From contig NZ_FOTR01000004.1 in the NCBI RefSeq assembly GCF_900114645.1, forward strand, positions 248,001-312,000: a stretch of 64,000 nt of DNA, read 5' to 3'. Below, one piece after another: positions 8,057 through 16,753 of the stretch. A program made the translations under genes and the position numbers. This stretch comes from Gracilibacillus orientalis. GTDB lineage: Bacteria > Bacillota > Bacilli > Bacillales > Amphibacillaceae. Below the pieces are notes generated by a model that ran no database searches, was not told the DNA's origin, and saw only the letters and a program-made list of their open reading frames with translations. How positions within the stretch are numbered: position 1 is the first letter of the stretch; each line of letters opens with the position of its first letter.

Positions 8057-8057
8057 A

Positions 8058-8645
8058 ATGCAAAAAAGTCAAGCAGAACTTATCAAATTACTATCAAGCA
8101 AACAATTGAAAAAACAAGTGTGGATATCTCAGACGATTCTTGGGCTGATCGCAGTTATTTTAGCTTATTTTTTATTAGACGATTTGCAAATCATATCTTC
8201 ATTCTTTTTTTGGGACTTTTATGATTGGGCCGTTTTTGGTGTTTTTTCTGCTTTTGTAATAGTTTTACTGGATGTAATATTAATGAAAGTCTTTCCGAAA
8301 AAATGGTGGGATGATGGCGGTATAAATCAGAAAATTTTTCAAGAAGGCTCTTATACTGAAATTATTTTATTATGTTTCGCCATTGCTTCTGTTGAAGAAT
8401 TGTTATTTAGGGGTGTGATCCAAAGCAATTTTGGTATACTGATTGCGAGTATTCTTTTTGCAGTTATTCATATTAGATATTTATCAAAAATGGTCCTGTT
8501 TATTGCGATTACAGGATTGAGTTTTTGGATAGGTTTTGTGTTTCATTGGACAAGCAATCTGTTCGTGGTAATCACGCTACATTTTTTAGTGGATGTTATA
8601 TTGGCTTTGTTAATTAGGACGGGGAGGTTTCGTCATGCATCTTAA
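8058..8645 (+). CDS. ypbD: CPBP-family intramembrane protease (CAAX protease), YpbD
   Basis: Integral membrane protein of 195 aa with the Abi/CPBP signature. The paired glutamates are Glu113-Glu114 in SVEELLFRGV with Arg118, followed by conserved His in FAVIHIRY and VITLHFLVD. The family are glutamate-type intramembrane proteases; the substrate of YpbD is not known. The start follows AAGGAG and recQ ends one base before it. Its 3' end overlaps the next gene by 11 bp, so recQ-ypbD-ypbE is one transcription unit. Confidence 0.88.
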   Translation: MQKSQAELIKLLSSKQLKKQVWISQTILGLIAVILAYFLLDDLQIISSFFFWDFYDWAVFGVFSAFVIVLLDVILMKVFPKKWWDDGGINQKIFQEGSYTEIILLCFAIASVEELLFRGVIQSNFGILIASILFAVIHIRYLSKMVLFIAITGLSFWIGFVFHWTSNLFVVITLHFLVDVILALLIRTGRFRHAS

Positions 8646-8979
8646 TCAAAGAGATGACCAGGCAGCATCTTTAAGAAATCAAGTTGAGCAGCAACAAACG
8701 ACACAAGATGATACAGATTCTTTACCACCTAGGAATGAAGTACATCAAAATAGCAAAACGAAGGTTAAATGGAAGATTTCTTTTCCTTTTATTCGGTTTA
8801 TTTTAATATTGTTAATTGTGATCATCCTCTTATTGTTAACAGTTAAACTTTGGGGTGAACATCAAGCAGAACGAACGGATAATTTATTTTCCATTTCTGA
8901 TCTACATTACGGGAATACGAATTTTGCATATCATATTGTAGAGGATAATCCAATTGATGTTGAAACTATAATTGATTGA
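8635..8979 (+). CDS. ypbE: YpbE-like membrane protein with a cut-short LysM-like end
   Basis: Protein of 114 aa: a hydrophilic Gln/Asp-rich cytoplasmic segment (1-45), one membrane helix (about 55-75) and a short outer tail. The tail DNLFSISDLHYGN...YHIVEDN resembles the first two thirds of a LysM peptidoglycan-binding motif. It stops at the point where LysM domains normally continue to their final PGQ-L-IP strand. B. subtilis YpbE, at the same position, is about twice as long with a full LysM. Either the domain has eroded or this is a lineage-specific short form. Function unknown. Confidence 0.65.
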   Translation: MHLNQRDDQAASLRNQVEQQQTTQDDTDSLPPRNEVHQNSKTKVKWKISFPFIRFILILLIVIILLLLTVKLWGEHQAERTDNLFSISDLHYGNTNFAYHIVEDNPIDVETIID

Positions 8980-8991
8980 TCAGCGAAAATA

Positions 8992-9036
8992 ATATCAGTC
9001 CCGTCACATTTGCATATGACGGGACTGATATTTATT
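8992..9036 (+). terminator. Strong terminator between convergent ypbE and cotJC
   Basis: ATATCAGTCCCGTCA (8992-9006) pairs perfectly with TGACGGGACTGATAT (9017-9031), followed by TTTATT. The left side is A-rich, so it may work in both directions. Confidence 0.88.
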
Positions 9037-9094
9037 ATGTTTATCCCAATGCTTAATCGTCCGTAAAACCTTCTTTGGTGGAAGTCTCACTTTA

Positions 9095-9664
9095 TTAAAA
9101 AACTTTTTTGCGATCACGTTCTTCTTTTAATAATTCGACAGCTTCATGGAATCGTTGTGAGTGGACAATTTCTCGCTCTCGTAAAAATTTTAATGAATCA
9201 TTAATAAATGGGTCATCAGATATATCAATAATCCATTGATATGTTGCCCGAGCTTTTTCTTCTGCTGCAATGTCTTCATATAAATCAGCAATCGGATCTC
9301 CTTTAGCTTGGATGTATGTGGCTGTCCATGGCGACCCAGCAGCGTTCTGGTAGAATAACGCATGGTCATGATTGACGAAATGAGCCCCTAATCCAGCATC
9401 CACTAATTGCTCTGGTGTAGCATCCTTTGTTAATTTATAAATCATCGTAGCAATCATTTCCAAATGAGCAAATTCTTCAGTACCAATATCATTTAATAAA
9501 CCAACAACTTTGTCTGGTATGGTATAGCGTTGATTTAAGTAGCGTAAAGCAGCAGATAGTTCTCCGTCCGCGCCACCATATTGTTCGGTTAAATATTTAG
9601 CTAACATTGGATTGCATTGGCTCACTTTAACAGGATATTGCAATTTCTTCTCGTAATACCACAT
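9095..9664 (-). CDS. cotJC: Spore coat protein CotJC (manganese-catalase-like)
   Basis: Ferritin-like protein of 189 aa of the dimanganese catalase family, deposited in the spore coat. Metal-ligand-type motifs are visible in EEFAHLE, AAEEKARATYQ and the REIVHSQRF region. The start is the ATG at 9664, preceded on the minus strand by GGGAGGAAT and giving the usual MWYYEKKLQYPV N-terminus. The longer frame reaching 9778 runs into cotJB and is discarded. Third gene of cotJABC. Confidence 0.94.
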   Translation of the reverse strand: MWYYEKKLQYPVKVSQCNPMLAKYLTEQYGGADGELSAALRYLNQRYTIPDKVVGLLNDIGTEEFAHLEMIATMIYKLTKDATPEQLVDAGLGAHFVNHDHALFYQNAAGSPWTATYIQAKGDPIADLYEDIAAEEKARATYQWIIDISDDPFINDSLKFLREREIVHSQRFHEAVELLKEERDRKKVF

Positions 9665-9683
9665 CTCTCGTATTCCTCCCTTC

Positions 9684-9953
9684 TTATACTTGCCAAGGCC
9701 ATGGAGCTTCTTTCCAATTCCATGGGTAGCTAGAATAACTTTGGCCATATTGCATAAGAGGACCAAACTGTTCTTCAAATTGATTTTTTAATTGTCTGCT
9801 CTCATAAGCCGCTTGATTAAATTGTTTAATCGCCTCTAAGTCATGGGGATGCGTATCTAGGTATAATGTTAACTCAACTAAGACAAAATCTACCGCTTGT
9901 ATTTGTTCCATTAACTGATAATAACTGTCTGGTAAGGGTTTTTGCTGTGTCAT
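9684..9953 (-). CDS. cotJB: Spore coat protein CotJB
   Basis: Coat-associated protein of 89 aa. Typical CotJB features are the PDSYYQLMEQIQAVDFVLVE helix, the YLDTHPHD turn and a Trp/Pro-rich C-terminus (YPWNWKEAPWPW). It overlaps cotJA by four bases (ATGA) and precedes cotJC by about 20 bp, so the three are co-translated. CotJ proteins are incorporated into the spore coat during mother-cell development. Molecular function is not established. Confidence 0.93.
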   Translation of the reverse strand: MTQQKPLPDSYYQLMEQIQAVDFVLVELTLYLDTHPHDLEAIKQFNQAAYESRQLKNQFEEQFGPLMQYGQSYSSYPWNWKEAPWPWQV

Positions 9954-10174
9954 CCGCTTGATTCACCCCTTTTCGAATAATATGGGTCATACAAACAAGG
10001 CCATAATGTGCCTGCATAAAGCGCTTCTTTGGCAGTCGGAAATTGTTCTGTATTATTCGGCTGAAACTCTATATATAAATTAGGTGGAGTAGAATAACAC
10101 TTCGTTAAGACTGGTTTACATGGATCAAACTTGCTTACGAACGGCGAGTAACATTTGGTTAGTGTAAAAGTCAT
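9950..10174 (-). CDS. cotJA: Spore coat-associated protein CotJA
   Basis: Protein of 74 aa with the conserved CotJA core: two Cys-rich repeats (TKCYSPFVSKFDPC and TKCYSTPPNLY) and a C-terminal LYAGTLWPCLYDPYY. The ATG at 10174 has AGGAGA five bases upstream. The in-frame TTG at 10192 lies upstream of that ribosome site and is rejected. First gene of cotJABC; a SigE-type -10 element lies about 45 bp upstream. Confidence 0.92.
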   Translation of the reverse strand: MTFTLTKCYSPFVSKFDPCKPVLTKCYSTPPNLYIEFQPNNTEQFPTAKEALYAGTLWPCLYDPYYSKRGESSG

Positions 10175-10218
10175 GAGTTTCTCCTTTCTCAAAAATAAGT
10201 AAATTTCCCTTCCTTTTC

Positions 10219-10226
10219 ATTGTATG
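10219..10226 (-). promoter_or_regulatory. Candidate sigma-E -10 element for cotJABC
   Basis: On the minus strand the sequence reads CATACAAT, a full match to the SigE -10 consensus, about 45 bp before cotJA. No convincing -35 lies at 14-15 bp, so this is partial evidence. B. subtilis cotJ is SigE-dependent. Confidence 0.5.
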
Positions 10227-10590
10227 GTGTTGTGGTCATGTCCTATTACATATCAACGGCGATCTATTTGTAACGTCACATTATAAAGTGAGAGGGGGGT
10301 TTTACGGACGATTAATCCGTGATAAATAGAGAAGTGACAGAATGATGAAGGGACATAGCTTTTGATAAAAAATGGAGAACATTCAGGCTATACTAAAAAA
10401 AGGAAGAATTCCGGTTAGAATGGATGATGATTCGGTGAGAATATTTACTGGTTCAATCAAACAAGTTTGCTATGTTTCTGAAAATAAAAATGTTAATATA
10501 TATATGGTCGGTTATATGATTGGCTTAAAAATTCAAGCTGAAGGTTTCAATGGCTGGATTTGGAATATACATATATTTGTGAAGTGTTGA
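10227..10590. other. Intergenic stretch between cotJA and ypdA with no supported gene
   Basis: About 360 bp of AT-rich sequence. An open frame of 72 codons at 10372-10590 (+) has no ribosome site and no recognisable family. A short inverted repeat ACGGA/TCCGT lies around 10306-10320. TGTAAC occurs at about 10270 but without a CGAC partner, so no SigX promoter is called. Confidence 0.5.
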
Positions 10591-10606
10591 AGGAGTGTAT
10601 CGTTTT

Positions 10607-11590
10607 ATGCAGCAAGAAAGAGTAATTGTGATTGGAGCAGGACCATGTGGTATGTCTACCGCAATTGAATTGCAAAATATTGGTATAGATCCCTTGATTA
10701 TTGAAAGAGGGAATATTGTTGATTCGATTTATCAATATCCTACTCATCAAACATTTTTTAGTTCTAGTGATAAATTAGAAATAGGTGATGTTGCGTTTGT
10801 AACGGAAAAAAATAAACCTGTTAGAAATCAAGCATTGGCTTATTACCGTACAGTGGCAATTCGGAAGAAGTTAAGAATTAATAGCTTTGAAGAAGTAATA
10901 AAAATGGTAAAAACAGATAATGGTTTCCAATTAGAAACTAAAAATCAAAACAATGAAACAAATTCGTATCAAACAAAATATTGTATTATTGCAACAGGTT
11001 ACTACGGCCAACCGAATTATATGGGTGTCAAAGGCGAAGAATTGGATAAAGTTCACCATTATTTCAAAGAAGCACATCCATACTATCAACAAAATGTTAC
11101 AGTAATTGGTGGTAAAAACTCTGCAGTAGACGCTACAATCGAATTACATAAAGCTGGGGCAAATGTAACAGTACTTTATCGGGGAAGTGAGTATTCTCCA
11201 AGTGTGAAACCATGGATTTTACCGGAATTCGCTTCACTTGTAAAACATGGTAAAGTAAAGATGGAATTTAATGCAACGGTTGAGGAAATAACGAAGGACG
11301 AGGTTATTTATCGAGTGAATGATAAGAGGAAATCTGTCGCCAATGATTACGTATTTGCCATGACAGGATATCAACCGAATCAGAGTTTTCTTAAACAGAC
11401 TGGAATTACTATTGATCAAGAAACAGGTAAGCCAACGCTTGACTTAAAGACAATGGAGACAAATATAAAGGATATTTATATCGCTGGTGTTATTGCTGCT
11501 GGATTTGATAATAACGGAATATTTATTGAAAATGGTCGTTTCCACGGAGGATTAATTGCCTCTTCTATCAAAAGTAAAGAGGAATTATAA
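10607..11590 (+). CDS. ypdA: Bacillithiol disulfide reductase YpdA (Bdr)
   Basis: FAD/NADPH flavoprotein of 327 aa that reduces bacillithiol disulfide to bacillithiol in the cytoplasm. The FAD-binding GAGPCG is at residues 10-15 and includes Cys14, the residue conserved in characterised YpdA proteins. A second dinucleotide motif (VIGGKNSAVDAT) lies near the middle. The ATG at 10607 follows AGGAG at 10591-10595; the GTG at 10595 overlaps that site and is rejected. Together with bshA at 46631 it shows a working bacillithiol system. Confidence 0.93.
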   Translation: MQQERVIVIGAGPCGMSTAIELQNIGIDPLIIERGNIVDSIYQYPTHQTFFSSSDKLEIGDVAFVTEKNKPVRNQALAYYRTVAIRKKLRINSFEEVIKMVKTDNGFQLETKNQNNETNSYQTKYCIIATGYYGQPNYMGVKGEELDKVHHYFKEAHPYYQQNVTVIGGKNSAVDATIELHKAGANVTVLYRGSEYSPSVKPWILPEFASLVKHGKVKMEFNATVEEITKDEVIYRVNDKRKSVANDYVFAMTGYQPNQSFLKQTGITIDQETGKPTLDLKTMETNIKDIYIAGVIAAGFDNNGIFIENGRFHGGLIASSIKSKEEL

Positions 11591-11597
11591 AAATGAT

Positions 11598-11624
11598 ACC
11601 CTCCACATGATTATGGTGGAGGGT
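11598..11624. terminator. Bidirectional terminator between convergent ypdA and ansA
   Basis: ACCCTCCAC (11598-11606) pairs with GTGGAGGGT (11616-11624). On the minus strand it is followed by ATCATTTTTATAA, so it best serves ansA. On the plus strand the T-run is missing. Confidence 0.7.
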
Positions 11625-11637
11625 GAAAGTGAATGTA

Positions 11638-12618
11638 TTAATCTCTAAAAGCTTTCATTAAATCATGATGAGACACGTTATTTTCCAATAATAGCATGAG
11701 TTTTAAGCGCGCTTTCGGACCATTTAAGTGATTAGCAAAGATGACACCATCCTCAAGTAATGTCCGTCCACCACCTTCGTATTGATAAGTAGGCTGTACA
11801 ATGCCTTTATAACAGCGAGATACCAATAATACCGTTACATCATGTTTAATAAAGTTTTTTATTGCCGGGACGATTACAGGAGGGACATTTCCTTGACCCA
11901 GTGCCTCAATAATAAGTCCATCGATGTGTGAAGGTTGAATAGAATCTAATAAGTCATTTGACATGCCAGCATATGCTTTCAAAAGTAATACGTTTTTCGT
12001 TATCTCTTGAATATGAATGGTTTCATGATGATACCTTTTTTGATAAAAATAAACATCTTGTTTCGTTACAATACCGACAGGGCCAAATTGTGGACTTTGA
12101 AAGGTTGCCACATTACTAGTAGAAGTTTTGGTGACATATTGTGCCGTGTGCACTTCATCATTCATGACAACTAACACACCACGATTACAAGACTTTGGAT
12201 TTGATGCTACACGAAGTGCACATAAGAGATTATATAATCCATCTGATCCAATTTCATTACTTGATCTCATCGCACCTGTAAACACAATAGGGATACTTGT
12301 TTTAACACACAGATCAATAAAATACGAGGTTTCTTCTAACGTATCTGTACCATGTGTGACAACAATCCCATTATAAAGATCTGTAGCTATTTCTTTCTGA
12401 ATAAATGTTGATAATTCAAGCATGTGTTCTGGTGTGATGTGTGGTGATGGCAGGTGAAATAAATTCACTTCTTCTATGGGAAAAGAATGTAATGGTTCCA
12501 TTTTTGATAAGGGATGTGTTTCTGTTTCCACTACGCTCCCATCTTGATTCTCTTCCATAGATATTGTACCACCTGTATGAATGATTAACGTTTTCTTCAC
12601 TATGTACCCAACTCTCAT
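11638..12618 (-). CDS. ansA: Type I (cytoplasmic) L-asparaginase
   Basis: Hydrolyses L-asparagine to aspartate and ammonia. Both nucleophile-region motifs of the family are present: HTGGTIS near the N-terminus and VVTHGTDTLEET near residue 90. There is no signal peptide. The ATG at 12618 gives 326 aa but has no ribosome site; the GTG at 12600 gives an N-terminus (VKKTLIIHTGGT) more like relatives, with only a weak GGG upstream, so the start is uncertain. Convergent with ypdA and divergent from prsW. The symbol denotes the family rather than orthology to B. subtilis ansA. Confidence 0.88.
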   Translation of the reverse strand: MRVGYIVKKTLIIHTGGTISMEENQDGSVVETETHPLSKMEPLHSFPIEEVNLFHLPSPHITPEHMLELSTFIQKEIATDLYNGIVVTHGTDTLEETSYFIDLCVKTSIPIVFTGAMRSSNEIGSDGLYNLLCALRVASNPKSCNRGVLVVMNDEVHTAQYVTKTSTSNVATFQSPQFGPVGIVTKQDVYFYQKRYHHETIHIQEITKNVLLLKAYAGMSNDLLDSIQPSHIDGLIIEALGQGNVPPVIVPAIKNFIKHDVTVLLVSRCYKGIVQPTYQYEGGGRTLLEDGVIFANHLNGPKARLKLMLLLENNVSHHDLMKAFRD

Positions 12619-12702
12619 TATTTATATACGTGTTTTTTATTTAAACAAATTCTGTTGATATTATGACATAATTATTGGGATATAGAAAGTAGGTGAAATC
12701 AG

Positions 12703-13359
12703 TTGTTTGCTCTCATATCAGTTTCCATTGCTCCAGCATTTGCATTATTATCGTTTTTTTATTTAAAAGATGAATATGAATTAGAGCCACTTTATGCTAT
12801 TTTTCGTACGTTTATATATGGAGCGTTACTAGTATTTCCAATAATGTTTATTCAATATGCATTTCAAGAAGAGGGTATCGCGCAAACCCCTTTTTTACAA
12901 TCCTATTTAATCTATGGGTTATTTGAAGAATTTTTTAAATGGTTCATTTTTATTTTTACCGCATACAAGTATTCGAAATTTAATACGGTTTATGATGGGA
13001 TTGTGTATGGAGTTTCAATAAGCTTGGGGTTTGCAACTGTTGAAAATATCCTTTATTTATTTGCTCATGGTATTGAATTTGCATTTAGCAGAGCCATTTT
13101 TCCTGTATCATCTCATGCATTATTCGGTGTAATAATGGGTTATTATTTGGGAAGAGCAAAATTTTCGGCTAATAAAGCAGTATTTTCGCTATTATTAGCA
13201 TTATTATTACCTACTTTTTTACATGGTACTTATGATTTTATAATCGAAGCTATTCAGACTCAATGGGTATACGGACTGATCCCTTTTATGGTTATATTAT
13301 GGTTGCTTAGTCTTAGAAAAGTAAAAGTGGCTAATGAAATCAGCCAGCAACAAATTTAA
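12703..13359 (+). CDS. prsW: Intramembrane-associated protease PrsW
   Basis: Multi-pass membrane protease of 218 aa, the same length as B. subtilis PrsW, which makes the first cut in the anti-sigma factor RsiW. Family motifs are EEFFK with Glu75-Glu76 and Lys79, then GFATVENILY, SSHALFGVIMGYYLG and FLHGTYDF. It starts with TTG after AGGTGA. Whether RsiW, RsiX or another anti-sigma factor is the target here cannot be told from this window; sigX-rsiX lies 8 kb upstream. Confidence 0.92.
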   Translation: MFALISVSIAPAFALLSFFYLKDEYELEPLYAIFRTFIYGALLVFPIMFIQYAFQEEGIAQTPFLQSYLIYGLFEEFFKWFIFIFTAYKYSKFNTVYDGIVYGVSISLGFATVENILYLFAHGIEFAFSRAIFPVSSHALFGVIMGYYLGRAKFSANKAVFSLLLALLLPTFLHGTYDFIIEAIQTQWVYGLIPFMVILWLLSLRKVKVANEISQQQI

Positions 13360-13396
13360 ATAGCTAATTGGGTCTTATATGCCATACGTAATTTGT

Positions 13397-13441
13397 AAAT
13401 ATCCGTTTCATTATTTATGTAATGAAACGGATATTTTTTTA
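13397..13441 (+). terminator. Terminator after prsW
   Basis: AAATATCCGTTTCATT (13397-13412) pairs perfectly with AATGAAACGGATATTT (13421-13436), followed by a T-run. Confidence 0.92.
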
Positions 13442-13592
13442 TGAGCATTTTTGGTGTGTGACCAATCTTTCATTGAACATAATGTTATAAATTTTTAAGG
13501 GATGTATTGTTTTTGAATGAATAAATTTCAATTTTTATTAAAAGCTATCCATAACAATATGTCACTTAGATATTAATTTGGAGGTAGCTTTA

Positions 13593-14489
13593 ATGAAAAA
13601 AAAGATAACGATTTGTCTTATCATTTTTACCATAAGTTCTTTTTTCTTTATTGATGGAAAAGACAATCAGGTTCATGGTTTTTCAAATCAAGTAGTGCAA
13701 CATGGTGCTACAGGTGATGATGTTATTGAACTCCAAGCGAGACTTCAATATTTAGGTTTTTATAATGGCGATATTGATGGAGTTTTTGGTTGGGGGACGT
13801 ACTGGGCGTTACGTAATTTTCAATACGAATTTGGTATGGAAATAGATGGTTTAGCAGGACAGGAAGTCAAGCAAAAACTGGAAAAGGCAAGTGAATTTGA
13901 TAAAACTTATGTGCACGAGCAAATTCAAAAAGGTAAAAAATTCACCCATTATGGTGGTATGGACAAAGAAAAACAAACAGAACCATCTCCTAATACAACG
14001 AATCAACAAGATTCACAAGATGGTGATGCTGGCCAACAGAGTAAACAACAAGGTAACAATCAACAGGATCAAAATCAATCAGAAGCAACAGAGGAAGATC
14101 TAGAGCCAACCGCTGTCAATATGCCACAAGGATTTTCACAAAATGATATACAAATTATGGCAAATGCTGTTTATGGTGAAGCAAGAGGTGAACCGTTTGA
14201 AGGTCAAGTAGCAGTTGCATCTGTTATTTTAAATCGTGTCGAAAGTTCCACTTTCCCAAATACTGTGTCAGGGGTGATTTTCGAACCTCGAGCCTTTACA
14301 GCAGTTAGTGATGGTCAGATTTGGTTAACACCTAATGATAATGCCAAAAGAGCCGTGCTAGATGCTATTAATGGGTGGGATCCAACAGGAGAAGCACTAT
14401 ATTACTTTAATCCTGACACTGCTACTTCTGACTGGATTTGGTCACGACAGCAAATTAAACGAATAGGAAAACATATATTCTGTATTTAA
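13593..14489 (+). CDS. sleB: Spore cortex-lytic enzyme SleB
   Basis: Secreted germination hydrolase of 298 aa that degrades cortex peptidoglycan with muramic delta-lactam (a lytic transglycosylase). It has a signal peptide (about 1-25) and a peptidoglycan-binding domain with the repeat VIELQARLQYLGFYNGDIDG (about 44-63). A Gln/Asn-rich linker (127-168) is followed by the hydrolase domain with YGEARGE at 194-200, which holds the catalytic Glu. The ATG at 13593 follows GGAGGT; the upstream in-frame TTG at 13578 overlaps that site. ypeB follows by 18 bp. Expected to be made in the forespore under SigG, though no clear promoter was found. Confidence 0.94.
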   Translation: MKKKITICLIIFTISSFFFIDGKDNQVHGFSNQVVQHGATGDDVIELQARLQYLGFYNGDIDGVFGWGTYWALRNFQYEFGMEIDGLAGQEVKQKLEKASEFDKTYVHEQIQKGKKFTHYGGMDKEKQTEPSPNTTNQQDSQDGDAGQQSKQQGNNQQDQNQSEATEEDLEPTAVNMPQGFSQNDIQIMANAVYGEARGEPFEGQVAVASVILNRVESSTFPNTVSGVIFEPRAFTAVSDGQIWLTPNDNAKRAVLDAINGWDPTGEALYYFNPDTATSDWIWSRQQIKRIGKHIFCI

Positions 14490-14507
14490 TTTTTCGGAGG
14501 TGAAAAA

Positions 14508-15842
14508 ATGTTTCGTTGGACGCTTATTACACTTTTAAGTATTGCTGTGATTGGAGTTTCCGTATGGGGATATCAAGAACATCAAGAAAAAAATGCAATT
14601 CTTATTCAAGCTGAAAATAGTTATCAAAGATCTTTTCATGATTTAACCTATAATTTAGATCTTTTACATGACAAAATTGGCTCCACTTTAGCGATGAATA
14701 CTAGAGAACAATTATCCCCGCAATTAGCGGAAATATGGAGGTTAACATCTATGGCCCATAATGATGTCGGTCAATTACCACTAACATTATTGCCATTTAA
14801 TAAGACCGAAGAGTTTTTACAACTGATGGGTGATTTTAGTTATCGAACAGCAGTACGAGATTTAGATAAAGAGCCGCTTTCTGACGATGAATTGGATGCT
14901 TTAGAATCTCTTTACGAGGCGTCAGGAGATATAGAACAAGAATTACGTAAAGTACAAAGTATGGTGTTAAATGATAATCTGAGATGGATGGATGTACAAC
15001 TTGCATTAGTGAATAACGATGAACAAGCTGATAATACGATTATAGATGGTTTTGAAACGGTAGAAAAAACGGTAGAAGGATATTCAGAAGGAAAGTTGAA
15101 TGCAAGTATGATGGGAACATCAAGCAAAAAAGATGGTTTCTCAATACTTGGAGATAAAAAGATATCAGAAGAAGAAGCGAAGAAAAAAATGCGATCACTT
15201 TTGCGTATTGATGAGGAAACCGAATTAACGGTAGCTCCAACAGGTAAAGGAGCTAATGTTCCATTATTCAGTGGATCTTACAAACAGGACGAAACTAGTG
15301 GATATATCGATGTTACTCAAAATGGTGGATACCCAATAACTTTAATGATTAATCGAGAAGTAAAGGAATCAAACAAAAGTCTACATGAGGCGATGCAAAA
15401 CGGTAAAGATTACTTATCTAAATTGGATTTCACTACAGATCTTGCTTTAGTTGAAAGCAATCAATATGACAATGTAGGTGTATTTCAATTTGTGCCTCAA
15501 TATGAAGATGTCTGGATTTATCCAGATGCGATCCAAATCAAAGTTGCTTTAGATAATGGAGAAGTACTGGGTTTTGTTGCGAAAGATTACTTGGAGAATT
15601 ATCATGAAAGAGAAATATCTGAAGCAGAATTATCAGAAGAAGAAGCACGAGATAAAGTAAATCCTAACTTAAAAATTCAGGAACACCATCTAGCTGTTAT
15701 TGAAGATGATATGGGGGAAGAAGTATTAACCTATGTCTTTTTAGGAACATTAAATCAAGACACATACAAAATTTTCATCAATGCATCTGATGGAAGTGAA
15801 GTGAGAGTAGATAAATTGAAACAAGCAGAGATGAAATATTAA
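14508..15842 (+). CDS. ypeB: Germination protein YpeB
   Basis: Protein of 444 aa required for SleB assembly or stability in the spore. One N-terminal membrane anchor (about 5-22) precedes a helical domain, then PepSY-like repeats in the C-terminal half. It starts after GGAGGTG and is followed directly by a terminator, so sleB-ypeB is a bicistronic unit, as in other spore formers. SleB and YpeB stabilise each other in dormant spores; that knowledge comes from the family, not this sequence. Confidence 0.94.
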   Translation: MFRWTLITLLSIAVIGVSVWGYQEHQEKNAILIQAENSYQRSFHDLTYNLDLLHDKIGSTLAMNTREQLSPQLAEIWRLTSMAHNDVGQLPLTLLPFNKTEEFLQLMGDFSYRTAVRDLDKEPLSDDELDALESLYEASGDIEQELRKVQSMVLNDNLRWMDVQLALVNNDEQADNTIIDGFETVEKTVEGYSEGKLNASMMGTSSKKDGFSILGDKKISEEEAKKKMRSLLRIDEETELTVAPTGKGANVPLFSGSYKQDETSGYIDVTQNGGYPITLMINREVKESNKSLHEAMQNGKDYLSKLDFTTDLALVESNQYDNVGVFQFVPQYEDVWIYPDAIQIKVALDNGEVLGFVAKDYLENYHEREISEAELSEEEARDKVNPNLKIQEHHLAVIEDDMGEEVLTYVFLGTLNQDTYKIFINASDGSEVRVDKLKQAEMKY

Positions 15843-15849
15843 AAAGTGA

Positions 15850-15881
15850 GAAAGAAGGACTTTTCCTTCTTTCTTTTTTTT
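15850..15881 (+). terminator. Terminator after ypeB
   Basis: GAAAGAAGGA (15850-15859) pairs with TCCTTCTTTC (15864-15873), followed by an eight-base T-run. Confidence 0.93.
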
Positions 15882-15949
15882 GCGATAATAAGTATTGAAC
15901 TAGTCTCCATTTATCATGGCTAACAAATCGTCCATAAGACTTCCTCTTC

Positions 15950-16050
15950 CATACTTAGAAGCATAAAGAAGTATAAGTGGGTCGATAACTTACGCTAACC
16001 ATAAGTGAGGGTTGATGCTAGCCCTCACTGATAAGAGGTCTCACTTTATA
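15950..16050 (+). promoter_or_regulatory. Structured leader upstream of motI with competing hairpins
   Basis: Gene-free. AGTGAGGG (16004-16011) can pair with CCCTCACT (16022-16029), or the overlapping ATAAGTGAG (16001-16009) can pair with CTCACTTTAT (16040-16049). A further short inverted pair ATACTT/AAGTAT lies at about 15951-15974. The element resembles no riboswitch class I can name; the conserved cores of the c-di-GMP class I riboswitch are absent. Function unknown. Confidence 0.4.
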
Positions 16051-16088
16051 TCATTTATAAAAAAATTAACAGAGAAAGAGGATGCACA

Positions 16089-16736
16089 TTGATTAAAATA
16101 GGCACATTTTTGCAGCTTGAGCAAATAAAAGAAGAGAAGACCACCTATAAATGCAGGGTAATCGAAACAAAAAAAGATAAGTTATACATTGATTACCCAA
16201 TTGATGAGCAAACAAATCGCACCGATATCTTCCCTGTCGGAACACATTTACATGTTCATTTTATTGAAAACAATTCAATGTATAGTTTTCCAAGTGAAAT
16301 CGTCGGTAAGGCGAAAGTGAAAAATATTCCAACCCTTATTCTTTCTGTTGAAGTAAATAATTTAGAGAAAATTCAACGACGAGACTTTGTGCGAGTAGAA
16401 GCATTGATGGATGTTTCCGTGCAAAGTATTGACCAAAAGTTTGATTCTTTTACTACTGTAACTCATGATATCAGTGGTGGTGGAATGGCTATTTTAGTGG
16501 ATAAAAACTTTGAGGTAAAACAAGGCGAAATACTGGATATTATGTTAGTATTACCTTTAGATAAAAAAATAGAATATGTACATATCATTGGAGAAGCAAT
16601 ACGAATACAAGAGAGAAAAGAAGATAAAAATATTTTATCTATAAAATTTAATGAAATGGATAAATATGATCAACAATCTATTGTACAGTATTGCTTTATT
16701 AGACAATTAGAAGATCGCAGAAAAGGTCTTTCATAG
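16089..16736 (+). CDS. motI: c-di-GMP-binding PilZ flagellar brake protein (MotI/DgrA/YpfA)
   Basis: YcgR-type protein of 215 aa with an N-terminal YcgR domain (1-95) and a C-terminal PilZ domain (98-210). The c-di-GMP-binding residues are visible as RRDFVRVEA (RxxxR) at about 98-106 and DISGGG (DxSxxG). In B. subtilis, c-di-GMP-loaded MotI engages the MotA stator and stops rotation, so its presence implies flagellar motility; cheR is also here. It starts with TTG after AGAGG. An unusual structured stretch lies just upstream, and cmk follows after 17 bp. Confidence 0.9.
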   Translation: MIKIGTFLQLEQIKEEKTTYKCRVIETKKDKLYIDYPIDEQTNRTDIFPVGTHLHVHFIENNSMYSFPSEIVGKAKVKNIPTLILSVEVNNLEKIQRRDFVRVEALMDVSVQSIDQKFDSFTTVTHDISGGGMAILVDKNFEVKQGEILDIMLVLPLDKKIEYVHIIGEAIRIQERKEDKNILSIKFNEMDKYDQQSIVQYCFIRQLEDRRKGLS

Positions 16737-16753
16737 ATAGAAGGGGTAGGATT

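Noticed and set aside
10260-10310. Second SigX-type promoter
   Set aside because: TGTAAC is present but CGAC is not at a workable distance.
10372-10590. Frame of 72 codons before ypdA
   Set aside because: No ribosome site before its ATG, no recognisable family, and low-complexity AT-rich composition.
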